Origin: Nitrospirales bacterium
GTDB taxonomy: Bacteria > Nitrospirota > Nitrospiria > Nitrospirales > UBA8639
Length of the DNA stretch: 5,240 bases
Direction of reading: 5' to 3'
NCBI GenBank assembly: GCA_013817135.1
Contig: JACDDF010000207.1
Span: 1-5,240 of the forward strand
Shown here piece after piece: positions 1 to 5,240 of the stretch (its first letter is position 1; each line of letters starts with the position of its first letter). The notes beneath the pieces are model-generated. The model searched no databases. It was not told the DNA's origin and was given only the letters and a program-made list of their open reading frames with translations. The translations under genes were made by a program, and so were the position numbers.

Positions 1-1941
1 GTGCACAAGTCCATCCATACCAGGGAGAATTTCCACAAAGGCCCCAAAATCTACAATCTTTCGCACCGTCCCGAGGTAGATTTTCCCAATCTCCGCTTCT
101 TCAACAATTCTCAGAACCATATCCATTGCCTTTTGCGCCGACTCCCCATCTACTGCCGCAATCGTAACGACTCCTGAGTCATCGACATTCACTTTCACTC
201 CACAATCTGCAATGATACTACGAATCATTTTACCCCCGGGCCCAATGACATCCCTGATTTTATCTTGCTTGATCTGGATAGTGGTGATACGGGGCGCATA
301 GGCCGCCAGCTCGGTACGAGGTACCGTCAGGCATTCATCCATTTTTCCAAGGATGTGCATTCGCCCTTCCCGAGCCTGCGCCAAAGCCTTCCGCATCAGG
401 TCGGGGGTAATTCCGGCAATCTTAATATCCATCTGCAGGGCCGTGACTCCATCTCGCGTTCCTGCCACTTTGAAATCCATATCGCCAAGATGGTCCTCGA
501 TACCCAAAATATCTGAAAGAATCGCTACGCCACCCTGTTCCAAAATTAACCCCATCGCAATTCCTGCCACCGGCATTTTGATGGGTACTCCCGCATCCAT
601 CATGGCTAATGCCCCGCCACAAATCGTAGCCATTGAAGAGGACCCGTTTGATTCTAGAATATCCGAGACAAGCCGAATGGTATAGGGGAACTCTTCTTTG
701 GAAGGAAGTACGGCCTCTAAGGCTCGTAGGGCCAATTTGCCATGCCCGACTTCCCGCCGCCCCGGACCACGAAGCATTTTTGCCTCACCCACGCTAAAAG
801 GCGGGAAATTATAATGCAACATAAATGAGCGGAAATACTCGCCTTCCAACGCATCAATCCGTTGCTCATCATCTGAAGTGCCCAAGGTCACCACAGCCAA
901 GGCCTGCGTTTCCCCCCTGGTAAATAACGCAGAACCATGCGTGCGAGGAAGAATGCCTACCTCAGAGGATATCGGACGAATGTCGGATAGACCCCGACCA
1001 TCGGCTCTTTTCTTTTTTTCCAGGATCATTCTCCGGACTTCGGAATATTCCAATTTTGCAAATACTTTTTTCACCTTGGCTTTTCGATCAGCATCGTCTC
1101 CGGCAACTGTCTCAATGGCTTCTTGAAGAATTTGAGCGAAACGATCTTGTCGTTCCGCCTTAGCAGGAATATACATCGCTTCACCAATGGAAGCGGCTGC
1201 GATTTTGCGCACGGCTTGTTCAATTTCAGGGTCAATGGCTTCCACCTGCATCACCCGTTTGACTTTCCCCGCCTTTGCTCGTAATTCTTCAATTTTGGCG
1301 ACGATATTCTTGATTTCACGATGTGCCAGTTCGATCGCGTCAATCATCGTGTCTTCCGAAAGCCCATCTGCACCTGCTTCGACCATCATCACGGCGTCCT
1401 TGGTTCCCGCCACGACGAGGTTTAGCTCACTTTCCTCCTGTGCCTTCTTATCGGGATTAACCACGAATTGGCCGTTCACCCTTCCAATTCTCACTGCTGC
1501 CAGAGGTTCGGAGGCTGGAATGTCTGAAATGGCCATGGCGGCCGACGCGGCAACAATGCCGATAACGTCCGAAGACATCGTCTGATCAATAGAAAGCACT
1601 GACACAATGATCTGGGTTTCATAAAAGTAACCTTCCGGCATCAATGGCCGAATCGGCCGGTCAATGAGTCGGCTGGTTAACACCTCTTTTTCACTGGGGG
1701 CCCCTTCCCGCTTGAAAAATCCGCCAGGTATTTTCCCAGCTGAGTAGGCTTTTTCTTGATAGTTTACAGTCAGAGGCAAGAAATCGGCGTCAGCCTTCAA
1801 GGTCTTTGAGGCTACCGCCGTAGCTAACACCACGGTATCAGCATAGGTTGCCAATACGGCACCATCCGCCTGCTTGGCCATTCGACCAGTTTCCAAACGA
1901 AGCGGGCGACCACCAACTTCCATTTCAACGACATGAATCAT
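1..1941 (-). CDS. pnp: Polynucleotide phosphorylase (PNPase), partial: 3' end beyond the left edge
   Basis: PNPase is a homotrimeric 3'-5' exoribonuclease that uses phosphate to release nucleoside diphosphates. It degrades mRNA and can add tails in the reverse reaction. I translated the frame by hand: 647 codons run from ATG at 1941 to the left edge with no stop or frameshift. The family is usually about 700 residues, so roughly 50 are missing. The first RNase PH-like domain carries the RNA-contacting FFKREG (75-80) and SRLIDRPIRPL (90-100). An all-helical linker lies near residues 230-310. The second RNase PH core has RTHGSALFTRGETQ (333-346), GRREVGHG (394-401), SNGSSSMATICG (432-443) and EDHLGDMDFKVAG (482-494). 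There D483, D489 and K491 match the catalytic and metal-binding residues known from the E. coli enzyme. A KH domain has the loop IGPGG (566-570). An S1 domain starts near 619 and is cut after GMDGLVH. AGAAAGG lies 7 nt before the ATG, supporting this start. It is the last gene of the block visible here, 125 nt after rpsO. Confidence 0.98.
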   Translation of the reverse strand, partial: MIHVVEMEVGGRPLRLETGRMAKQADGAVLATYADTVVLATAVASKTLKADADFLPLTVNYQEKAYSAGKIPGGFFKREGAPSEKEVLTSRLIDRPIRPLMPEGYFYETQIIVSVLSIDQTMSSDVIGIVAASAAMAISDIPASEPLAAVRIGRVNGQFVVNPDKKAQEESELNLVVAGTKDAVMMVEAGADGLSEDTMIDAIELAHREIKNIVAKIEELRAKAGKVKRVMQVEAIDPEIEQAVRKIAAASIGEAMYIPAKAERQDRFAQILQEAIETVAGDDADRKAKVKKVFAKLEYSEVRRMILEKKKRADGRGLSDIRPISSEVGILPRTHGSALFTRGETQALAVVTLGTSDDEQRIDALEGEYFRSFMLHYNFPPFSVGEAKMLRGPGRREVGHGKLALRALEAVLPSKEEFPYTIRLVSDILESNGSSSMATICGGALAMMDAGVPIKMPVAGIAMGLILEQGGVAILSDILGIEDHLGDMDFKVAGTRDGVTALQMDIKIAGITPDLMRKALAQAREGRMHILGKMDECLTVPRTELAAYAPRITTIQIKQDKIRDVIGPGGKMIRSIIADCGVKVNVDDSGVVTIAAVDGESAQKAMDMVLRIVEEAEIGKIYLGTVRKIVDFGAFVEILPGMDGLVH

Positions 1942-1948
1942 GTTTCAA

Positions 1949-1955
1949 CCTTTCT
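1949..1955 (-). promoter_or_regulatory. Shine-Dalgarno site of pnp
   Basis: On the minus strand AGAAAGG sits 7 nt upstream of the ATG at 1941. It fixes the PNPase start, because the next in-frame ATG (codon 7, at 1923) lacks a comparable purine-rich site and would remove conserved N-terminal residues. Confidence 0.7.
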
Positions 1956-2001
1956 GATCCTTGAGTGGATATATTGATATGGAGTATGAGGCTTCGCTTC
2001 G

Positions 2002-2036
2002 CATTGAGAACCGGGCATCGATCACCCATCTCATTG
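2002..2036 (-). promoter_or_regulatory. Imperfect RNA hairpin in the rpsO-pnp gap, possible processing or autoregulation site
   Basis: In the minus-strand transcript the arms CAATGAGA (2036-2029) and TCTCAATG (2009-2002) pair with a single A-A mismatch. They enclose a second stem, UGGGUG with UGCCCG (2028-2023 with 2017-2012), made of three G-C pairs and three G-U wobbles. The loop AUCGA is 5 nt, and there is a 2-nt GU bulge on one side. No U-run follows the stem, so it does not look like an intrinsic terminator. It ends about 60 nt before the pnp start codon. In E. coli the same gap contains a hairpin cut by RNase III, and PNPase then represses its own message. A similar role here is inference from position and shape, since the sequences are not known to be related. 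Confidence 0.5.
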
Positions 2037-2066
2037 ATTCTGCTCACCCTAAAACCTGTATCTGTC

Positions 2067-2336
2067 TTATTTCCTTATGCCCAATGCAGCGATCACGGCT
2101 TGGTATTTTCCCTCGTCCCGACGCCGCAAATAATCCAATAACTTTCTTCGCTTGCTTACCATTCGCAAAAGGCCCCTTCGGGAATGATGGTCTTTTTTGT
2201 GTGTCTTGAAATGATCGGTCAGACTCGTAATTCTATTCGTTAACAAGGATATCTGCACCTCAGACGAACCCGTGTCCTTGTCGTGAATCCGATGCGATTC
2301 TATTGCCGCCGTTTTTGCTTCTTTCGTTAAGCCCAT
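2067..2336 (-). CDS. rpsO: Small ribosomal subunit protein S15
   Basis: S15 is a primary 16S rRNA-binding protein that organises the platform of the 30S subunit and takes part in an intersubunit bridge. The product is 89 residues, exactly the usual length, and aligns in my reading over its full length. [16 protein letters not shown] spans 21-36. The rRNA-binding region at 46-70 includes [12 protein letters not shown] and the basic [13 protein letters not shown]42, D49 and S52, the residues known to contact the three-way junction in 16S rRNA, are all present. The C-terminus [12 protein letters not shown] is typical. The start is firm: M-G-L-T-K-E is the normal N-terminus and a perfect GGAGG stands 7 nt upstream. 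It lies 100 nt after truB and 125 nt before pnp. Both gaps are longer than the others in this block, which leaves room for separate promoters or processing. S15 represses its own mRNA in E. coli, but I cannot show an operator here. Confidence 0.99.
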   Translation of the reverse strand: MGLTKEAKTAAIESHRIHDKDTGSSEVQISLLTNRITSLTDHFKTHKKDHHSRRGLLRMVSKRRKLLDYLRRRDEGKYQAVIAALGIRK

Positions 2337-2338
2337 AA

Positions 2339-2348
2339 CTCCTCCTCC
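2339..2348 (-). promoter_or_regulatory. Very strong Shine-Dalgarno site of rpsO
   Basis: The minus strand reads GGAGGAGGAG directly upstream of rpsO. The GGAGG core at 2344-2348 is 7 nt from the ATG. This is the strongest ribosome-binding site in the window and fits a highly expressed ribosomal protein. Confidence 0.85.
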
Positions 2349-2436
2349 AGTTCCTCAGGGTTACATGAGTTCAGTAAGAAAATCCTTCTACGAATGTCGT
2401 CTTATCCCCACTTAATCGAACCTAAATTTCCATAAA
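2349..2436 (-). other. truB-rpsO intergenic leader with weak hairpins
   Basis: This stretch between the truB stop and the rpsO ribosome-binding site has no gene. On the minus strand GTAGAA and TTCTTAC (within 2374-2391) can pair with one bulged U around a 5-nt loop. Just upstream ACGA and TCGT (within 2390-2400) can form a 4-bp hairpin. Both are short, and the first is AU-rich. No convincing -35/-10 promoter and no intrinsic terminator is visible. The E. coli counterpart holds an rpsO promoter and the S15 translational operator, but nothing here proves the same. Confidence 0.3.
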
Positions 2437-3426
2437 CTAGGAAAACACCGTTTCAATCGCTAATACGGGACCTCCCTTGCCTGTCTGAAAAACCGGGCCT
2501 CTCCCTAAAGCAAGCAATTGCCCATCTTTCTGCTTCACCCTCACCATATTGTCCCCCTTGGGAGAAACTCTTGATTCCACATACGTGTTGACCACACGAT
2601 CCCAGGAGATCGCATTCCCATGCAGCACCTTTCGAGCATCATCGCTATCGACCTCAACAGCGTGAAACCCTTCTAAAGCCTGATCTAAACTCAAAAATGC
2701 CCCATCCAGATGAGAGAATTCAAGTCCCCCAAGCAAGGATTCTACCTCAAGGGCCTGATCAACATGAATAGGCCCGACCCGTCGACGCTGTAGCCATTTC
2801 AAATGTCCACCCACCTGCAATACGTTTCCAATATCTTCGCAGAGAGTTCGAACATAGGTACCCTTAGAACAGACAACTCGAAACGCCACCTCAGGGATAT
2901 TCAGTCTTTGAATTTCTAAATCATGGATCACCACGGTTTTAGCCGGTCGGTCAACCGTCTCACCTCTCCTGGCTTTTTTATACAAGGGTTGCCCCCCGAT
3001 TTTCACAGCCGAGTACATTGGCGGCACTTGCTGGATAGACCCTTGGAACGTCGCAAACACTGACCGGATACGATCCTCTGTCAAAGATTCCAATGGGAAT
3101 TCCTCTAATACCGTACCCCAAGCATCTTGCGTGTCAGTCCTCTGGCCCAATTGAAGCACGGCGCCATACTCTTTTTCCCATCCCAACAGATACTGGGCAA
3201 TTTTGGTTCCCTTTCCAATTAAGACCGGCAACACACCTGTCGCATGGGGATCCAGGGTCCCCGCATGCCCAACTTTTGGAATACCCAAACCCGACCTGAG
3301 GCGTTGCACTACATCATGCGATGTCCATCCATCAGGCTTATTCACATTCAGGACTCCATGTAAGCCCATCCCCTGCGGTGCCTTCGAGGCTTTAGACTGG
3401 TCGATGCAAGACGCCATTGGTGCCAT
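2437..3426 (-). CDS. truB: tRNA pseudouridine(55) synthase TruB
   Basis: TruB isomerises U55 in the T-loop of tRNAs to pseudouridine and also acts as a tRNA chaperone. The product is 329 residues if it starts at 3426. Motif II, GHAGTLDPHATGVL (53-66), holds the catalytic aspartate D59. EKEYGAVLQLGQRTDTQDAWG (84-104) has the conserved tyrosine Y87. VPPMYSAVKIGGQPLYKKAR (134-153) and CSKGTYVRTLCEDIG (186-200) are further family motifs. The C-terminal part, about 255-329 with GNAISW and LALGRG, looks like a PUA-type RNA-binding domain. The start codon overlaps the rbfA stop by one base (TAATG), which suggests translational coupling. A GACGGG only 2 nt from the ATG is poorly spaced. The family usually begins close to HGVLNVNKPDGWTS, so the first 19 residues are an extension and M20 (ATG at 3367-3369) is an alternative start with no better ribosome-binding site. 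Identity is certain; the start is not. Confidence 0.97.
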   Translation of the reverse strand: MAPMASCIDQSKASKAPQGMGLHGVLNVNKPDGWTSHDVVQRLRSGLGIPKVGHAGTLDPHATGVLPVLIGKGTKIAQYLLGWEKEYGAVLQLGQRTDTQDAWGTVLEEFPLESLTEDRIRSVFATFQGSIQQVPPMYSAVKIGGQPLYKKARRGETVDRPAKTVVIHDLEIQRLNIPEVAFRVVCSKGTYVRTLCEDIGNVLQVGGHLKWLQRRRVGPIHVDQALEVESLLGGLEFSHLDGAFLSLDQALEGFHAVEVDSDDARKVLHGNAISWDRVVNTYVESRVSPKGDNMVRVKQKDGQLLALGRGPVFQTGKGGPVLAIETVFS

Positions 3427-3845
3427 TACCCGTCTACACTTTCGCTCTTATTGAGGAGAGAGGAGGATGACTCTGTTTCACCGGCTTCCTCAGATTCCTC
3501 ATGAAGAGAATCCAACAACTTCTCAATTCGATTCCCATACTCAGCACTCGTATCACGATAAAAAACCAATTCCGGTGTATAACGCAGATTTAACCGTCGG
3601 CCCAATTCCGTTCGAACAAACCCCACAGCGCTCTTAAGGCCCGGCCCTGTAACCTGGTCAAAATGGGCTTGATCCAAAGCGGTCACATATATCCGTGCGA
3701 TTTTGAGATCCGCCGTCATCTTCACACCTGTCACGGTCACGAATTGGATACGTGGATCTTTAGTTTTTCTGGAAAGAATCTCTGCCACTTCCATCCGGAT
3801 CTGATCGGCAACCCTCGTCGCCCGACTGCTATTTGTTTTTGCCAT
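3426..3845 (-). CDS. rbfA: 30S ribosome-binding factor A (RbfA)
   Basis: RbfA binds immature 30S subunits and helps process and fold the 5' end of 16S rRNA; it matters most in the cold. The product is 139 residues, a normal length. It has the N-terminal helix RATRVADQIRMEVAEIL (8-24), then KDPRIQFVTVTGVKMTADLK (29-48), the strand IARIYVTAL (49-57), SAVGFVRTELGRRLNLRYTPEL (72-93), and a final helix ending near residue 114. A73-V74-G75 corresponds to the helix-kink-helix point of this type II KH fold. Residues 115-139 form an acidic, serine-rich tail that I expect to be disordered. The ATG at 3845 is the only ATG, GTG or TTG between the upstream in-frame stop (3882-3884) and the conserved region. 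It nevertheless lacks a Shine-Dalgarno: the preceding bases are a U-run and CACGTC. It follows the DUF503 gene after 26 nt and overlaps truB by one base. Confidence 0.97.
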   Translation of the reverse strand: MAKTNSSRATRVADQIRMEVAEILSRKTKDPRIQFVTVTGVKMTADLKIARIYVTALDQAHFDQVTGPGLKSAVGFVRTELGRRLNLRYTPELVFYRDTSAEYGNRIEKLLDSLHEESEEAGETESSSSLLNKSESVDG

Positions 3846-3871
3846 GACGTGAAAAAAATTTATATGAGAGC

Positions 3872-4159
3872 TTACAAAACTTCAATTTGAGATCGTAAAA
3901 GCTCGAGGGAGGGATTAGATCGTATAAAGTTGAGGACCTGGTCTAAGACTTGATTGACCCTTCCCGTGTCATTCGCCACACACACCACCCCCAAAATGGC
4001 TTTTTGCCAAAGGTCTTGTTCATCTATTTCAGCAACGGAAATATTAAACCGATTTCGCAATCGGGATATCAAGCTTGAGAGTACCTGACGCTTACCTTTC
4101 AGGGATTGGACATCAGGGATATGGAGTTCGAGCGTGCACAACCCCACGATCATCCCCAT
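3872..4159 (-). CDS. ylxP: DUF503 (YlxP-like) small protein of unknown function
   Basis: This 95-residue product matches the DUF503 family, called YlxP in Bacillus, whose members are about this size. Visible family features are VGLCTLELHIPDVQSLKGKR (5-24), RLRNRFNISVAEID (33-46) and DLWQKAILGVVCVAND (49-64), followed by a helix near 66-80. There is no signal peptide, membrane segment or obvious catalytic motif. The alternation of strands and helices fits the small ferredoxin-like fold reported for the family. No biochemical function is established as far as I know. It lies 25 nt after infB and 26 nt before rbfA, a position shared with many bacteria, so a role in 30S assembly or translation initiation is plausible but inferred. 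AAGGGG sits 7 nt before the ATG at 4159. The second ATG (4151-4153) has GGGG directly against it and is less likely. Confidence 0.93.
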   Translation of the reverse strand: MGMIVGLCTLELHIPDVQSLKGKRQVLSSLISRLRNRFNISVAEIDEQDLWQKAILGVVCVANDTGRVNQVLDQVLNFIRSNPSLELLRSQIEVL

Positions 4160-4166
4160 TCAGGAG

Positions 4167-4172
4167 CCCCTT
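4167..4172 (-). promoter_or_regulatory. Shine-Dalgarno site of the DUF503 gene
   Basis: AAGGGG on the minus strand lies 7 nt upstream of the ATG at 4159. It chooses between two possible starts two codons apart, favouring the upstream one (M-G-M-I-V) over M-I-V. Confidence 0.65.
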
Positions 4173-4184
4173 ATCCATTCAGCA

Positions 4185-5240
4185 TTATAATTTTGTGGCC
4201 TCCTCTTCCAATACGTAGGCCTCTAACACATCGCCGATTTTTAAATCATTGAAATTCTCAACTCCAATTCCACATTCATAGCCTTGCTGAACTTCCCGTG
4301 CATCGTCCTTGAACCGCCTTAATGATCCGATTTTTCCTTCATAGACCATCACTTGATCACGAACAACTCTCACCTTGGTGTTGGAACGGGATATCGACCC
4401 ATCATTCACGTAACAGCCGGCAATGGTACCCATTTTCGGAACAGAGAATAGTTGCCGAACTTCCGCATGCCCCATTACTCGTTCCCTGATCGTTGGAGCC
4501 AGAAGCCCTTCTGCAGCCGAACGAATATCATCAAGAATATTATAGATGATGGTGTACAACCGAATTTCCACACCCTCACGTTCAGCAATAGCAGCCGCCT
4601 TTGAATCCGGACGAACATGAAATCCAATGATAATCGCTTTTGAAGCTGCCGCTAACAACACATCAGTTTCGTTGATGCCCCCCACTCCACTATGAATGAG
4701 CTTCAGCTTGACCGCGTCGGTAGAAATCTTCAGAAGTGCATCGCCTAACGCCCCCACCGATCCTTGCACATCCGCCTTGATAAGTAGCGGCAATTCCTTG
4801 ATTTCGCCATCTTTAGATTCTGCATAAAGCTCCTCAAGAGTTCTTCTGGACGTAGATGAGAGACCTACCTCTTTTTGCTTTTGGTGCCTGGCCTGGGCAA
4901 TTTCCCTCGCAGCCCGCTCATCCTTCACCACGACCAGTTGATCACCGGCCTCAGGAACCCCCAATAAGCCAATGACTTCTATCGGTATCGATGGCCCGGC
5001 TTCCTTCAGGCGTTCACCTTTATCCGATGTTAATCCTCGCACCCGGCCGCTCACTGACCCCACGACAAACGAATCACCGATTCGTAAGGTTCCGGCTTGA
5101 ATCAACACCGTGGCAACAGGTCCACGCCCCTTATCCAGTTTCGCTTCCAACACAACCCCTCGAGCGGAACAGGTGGAATCGCTTTTCAATTCCATAATTT
5201 CTGCCTGAAGTAACAACATGTCAAGCAGTTGGTCTAACCC
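4185..5240 (-). CDS. infB: Translation initiation factor IF-2, partial: 5' part beyond the right edge
   Basis: IF-2 is the GTPase that brings formyl-methionyl-tRNA to the 30S subunit and promotes 50S joining. The visible part is the last 351 codons plus a TAA stop. The frame stays open to the right edge and begins mid-protein with GLDQLLDMLLLQAEIMELK, so the methionine at 5219 is internal. The GTP-binding G domain and the N-terminal region lie outside. What is seen is the EF-Tu-like second domain (about 20-105, with ARGVVLEAKLDKGRGPVATV), a charged linker, and the third domain (about 145-250, with LIKADVQGSVGAL and HSGVGGINETDVLLA). The C-terminal barrel that binds initiator tRNA follows (about 255-345, with MGTIAGCYVNDG, EGKIGSLRRFKDD and YECGIGVENFNDLKIGD). 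All these motifs are intact. It heads the visible part of the block, with the DUF503 gene 25 nt downstream. In many bacteria nusA lies upstream, but that is not visible. Confidence 0.98.
   Translation of the reverse strand, partial: GLDQLLDMLLLQAEIMELKSDSTCSARGVVLEAKLDKGRGPVATVLIQAGTLRIGDSFVVGSVSGRVRGLTSDKGERLKEAGPSIPIEVIGLLGVPEAGDQLVVVKDERAAREIAQARHQKQKEVGLSSTSRRTLEELYAESKDGEIKELPLLIKADVQGSVGALGDALLKISTDAVKLKLIHSGVGGINETDVLLAAASKAIIIGFHVRPDSKAAAIAEREGVEIRLYTIIYNILDDIRSAAEGLLAPTIRERVMGHAEVRQLFSVPKMGTIAGCYVNDGSISRSNTKVRVVRDQVMVYEGKIGSLRRFKDDAREVQQGYECGIGVENFNDLKIGDVLEAYVLEEEATKL

Noticed and set aside
567..570. Candidate defect in the PNPase KH loop: GPGG instead of GKGG, at residues 567-570 of the protein
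   Set aside because: A proline at this place is common in PNPases of many bacteria, so it is normal variation. The coordinates given are residue numbers; the bases lie near 229-243.
265..1585. Several plus-strand open frames and one minus-strand frame opposite or inside pnp
   Set aside because: All overlap the intact, motif-rich PNPase frame, lack recognisable domains and read as shadows of its codons.
1942..2066. Promoter for pnp in the rpsO-pnp gap (AT-rich TATC/TATATC stretch)
   Set aside because: AT-rich -10-like bases occur near 1968-1980 on the minus strand, but no -35-like element stands at a suitable distance.
1961..2209. Plus-strand open frame covering the rpsO-pnp gap and part of rpsO
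   Set aside because: More than half is antisense to rpsO, the product has no recognisable features, and no ribosome-binding site of note precedes it.
3467..3637. Plus-strand 56-codon open frame preceded by AGGAGG
   Set aside because: The AGGAGG directly abuts the ATG, with no spacer. The purine run is simply the complement of the Ser codons in the RbfA tail. The frame lies wholly antisense to rbfA, and its translation resembles no protein I know.
3868..3904. Possible terminator at the end of the DUF503 gene (GAGCTT pairing with AAGCTC, then a U-run)
   Set aside because: The loop is 19 nt, the stem is short with a bulge, and the U-run starts several bases after the stem. It would also separate rbfA from its operon. 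The pairing is probably chance.
5217..5219. ATG as the start of an IF-2 short form
   Set aside because: The frame is open to the right edge and the residues before it (GLDQLLD) match the inside of IF-2, so this methionine is internal.

Overview
The window is a single block of minus-strand genes that reads as a classic bacterial translation and RNA-metabolism operon. In transcription order (right to left) it holds: infB (3' part, translation initiation factor IF-2), a small DUF503/YlxP-family gene, rbfA (ribosome-binding factor A), truB (tRNA pseudouridine-55 synthase), rpsO (ribosomal protein S15) and pnp (polynucleotide phosphorylase, cut by the left edge 647 codons in). No gene on the plus strand can be supported; the plus-strand open frames lie mostly or wholly opposite these genes and look like shadows.

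Organism: certainly bacterial. The base composition looks intermediate (near 50% G+C by eye). A DUF503 gene between infB and rbfA, followed by truB-rpsO-pnp, fits several phyla. The protein sequences look most like Nitrospirota (Nitrospira-like) to me, with Desulfobacterota-like lineages as the main alternative. This is recognition from memory, not a computed placement.

Layout: infB (4185 to the right edge) is followed after 25 nt by the DUF503 gene (3872-4159), after 26 nt by rbfA (3426-3845), then by truB (2437-3426) through a one-base TAATG stop/start overlap. A 100-nt gap precedes rpsO (2067-2336), which has a very strong GGAGG ribosome-binding site. A 125-nt gap with a good imperfect hairpin (2002-2036) precedes pnp (1941 to the left edge). 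The first four genes are packed tightly enough to be one transcript. The two longer gaps flank rpsO, where the Escherichia coli operon has its extra promoter, terminator and RNase III processing site.

How the genes work together: IF-2 places initiator tRNA on the 30S subunit, RbfA matures 16S rRNA in the 30S particle, S15 is a primary 16S-binding protein, TruB modifies tRNA, and PNPase degrades and trims RNA. The DUF503 protein is uncharacterised, and its position suggests a role in the same processes. I found no mobile element, CRISPR array, RNA gene or sign of transfer, and no novel system. The points most worth a second look are the rpsO-pnp hairpin, the DUF503 gene, the missing Shine-Dalgarno before rbfA and the uncertain TruB start.
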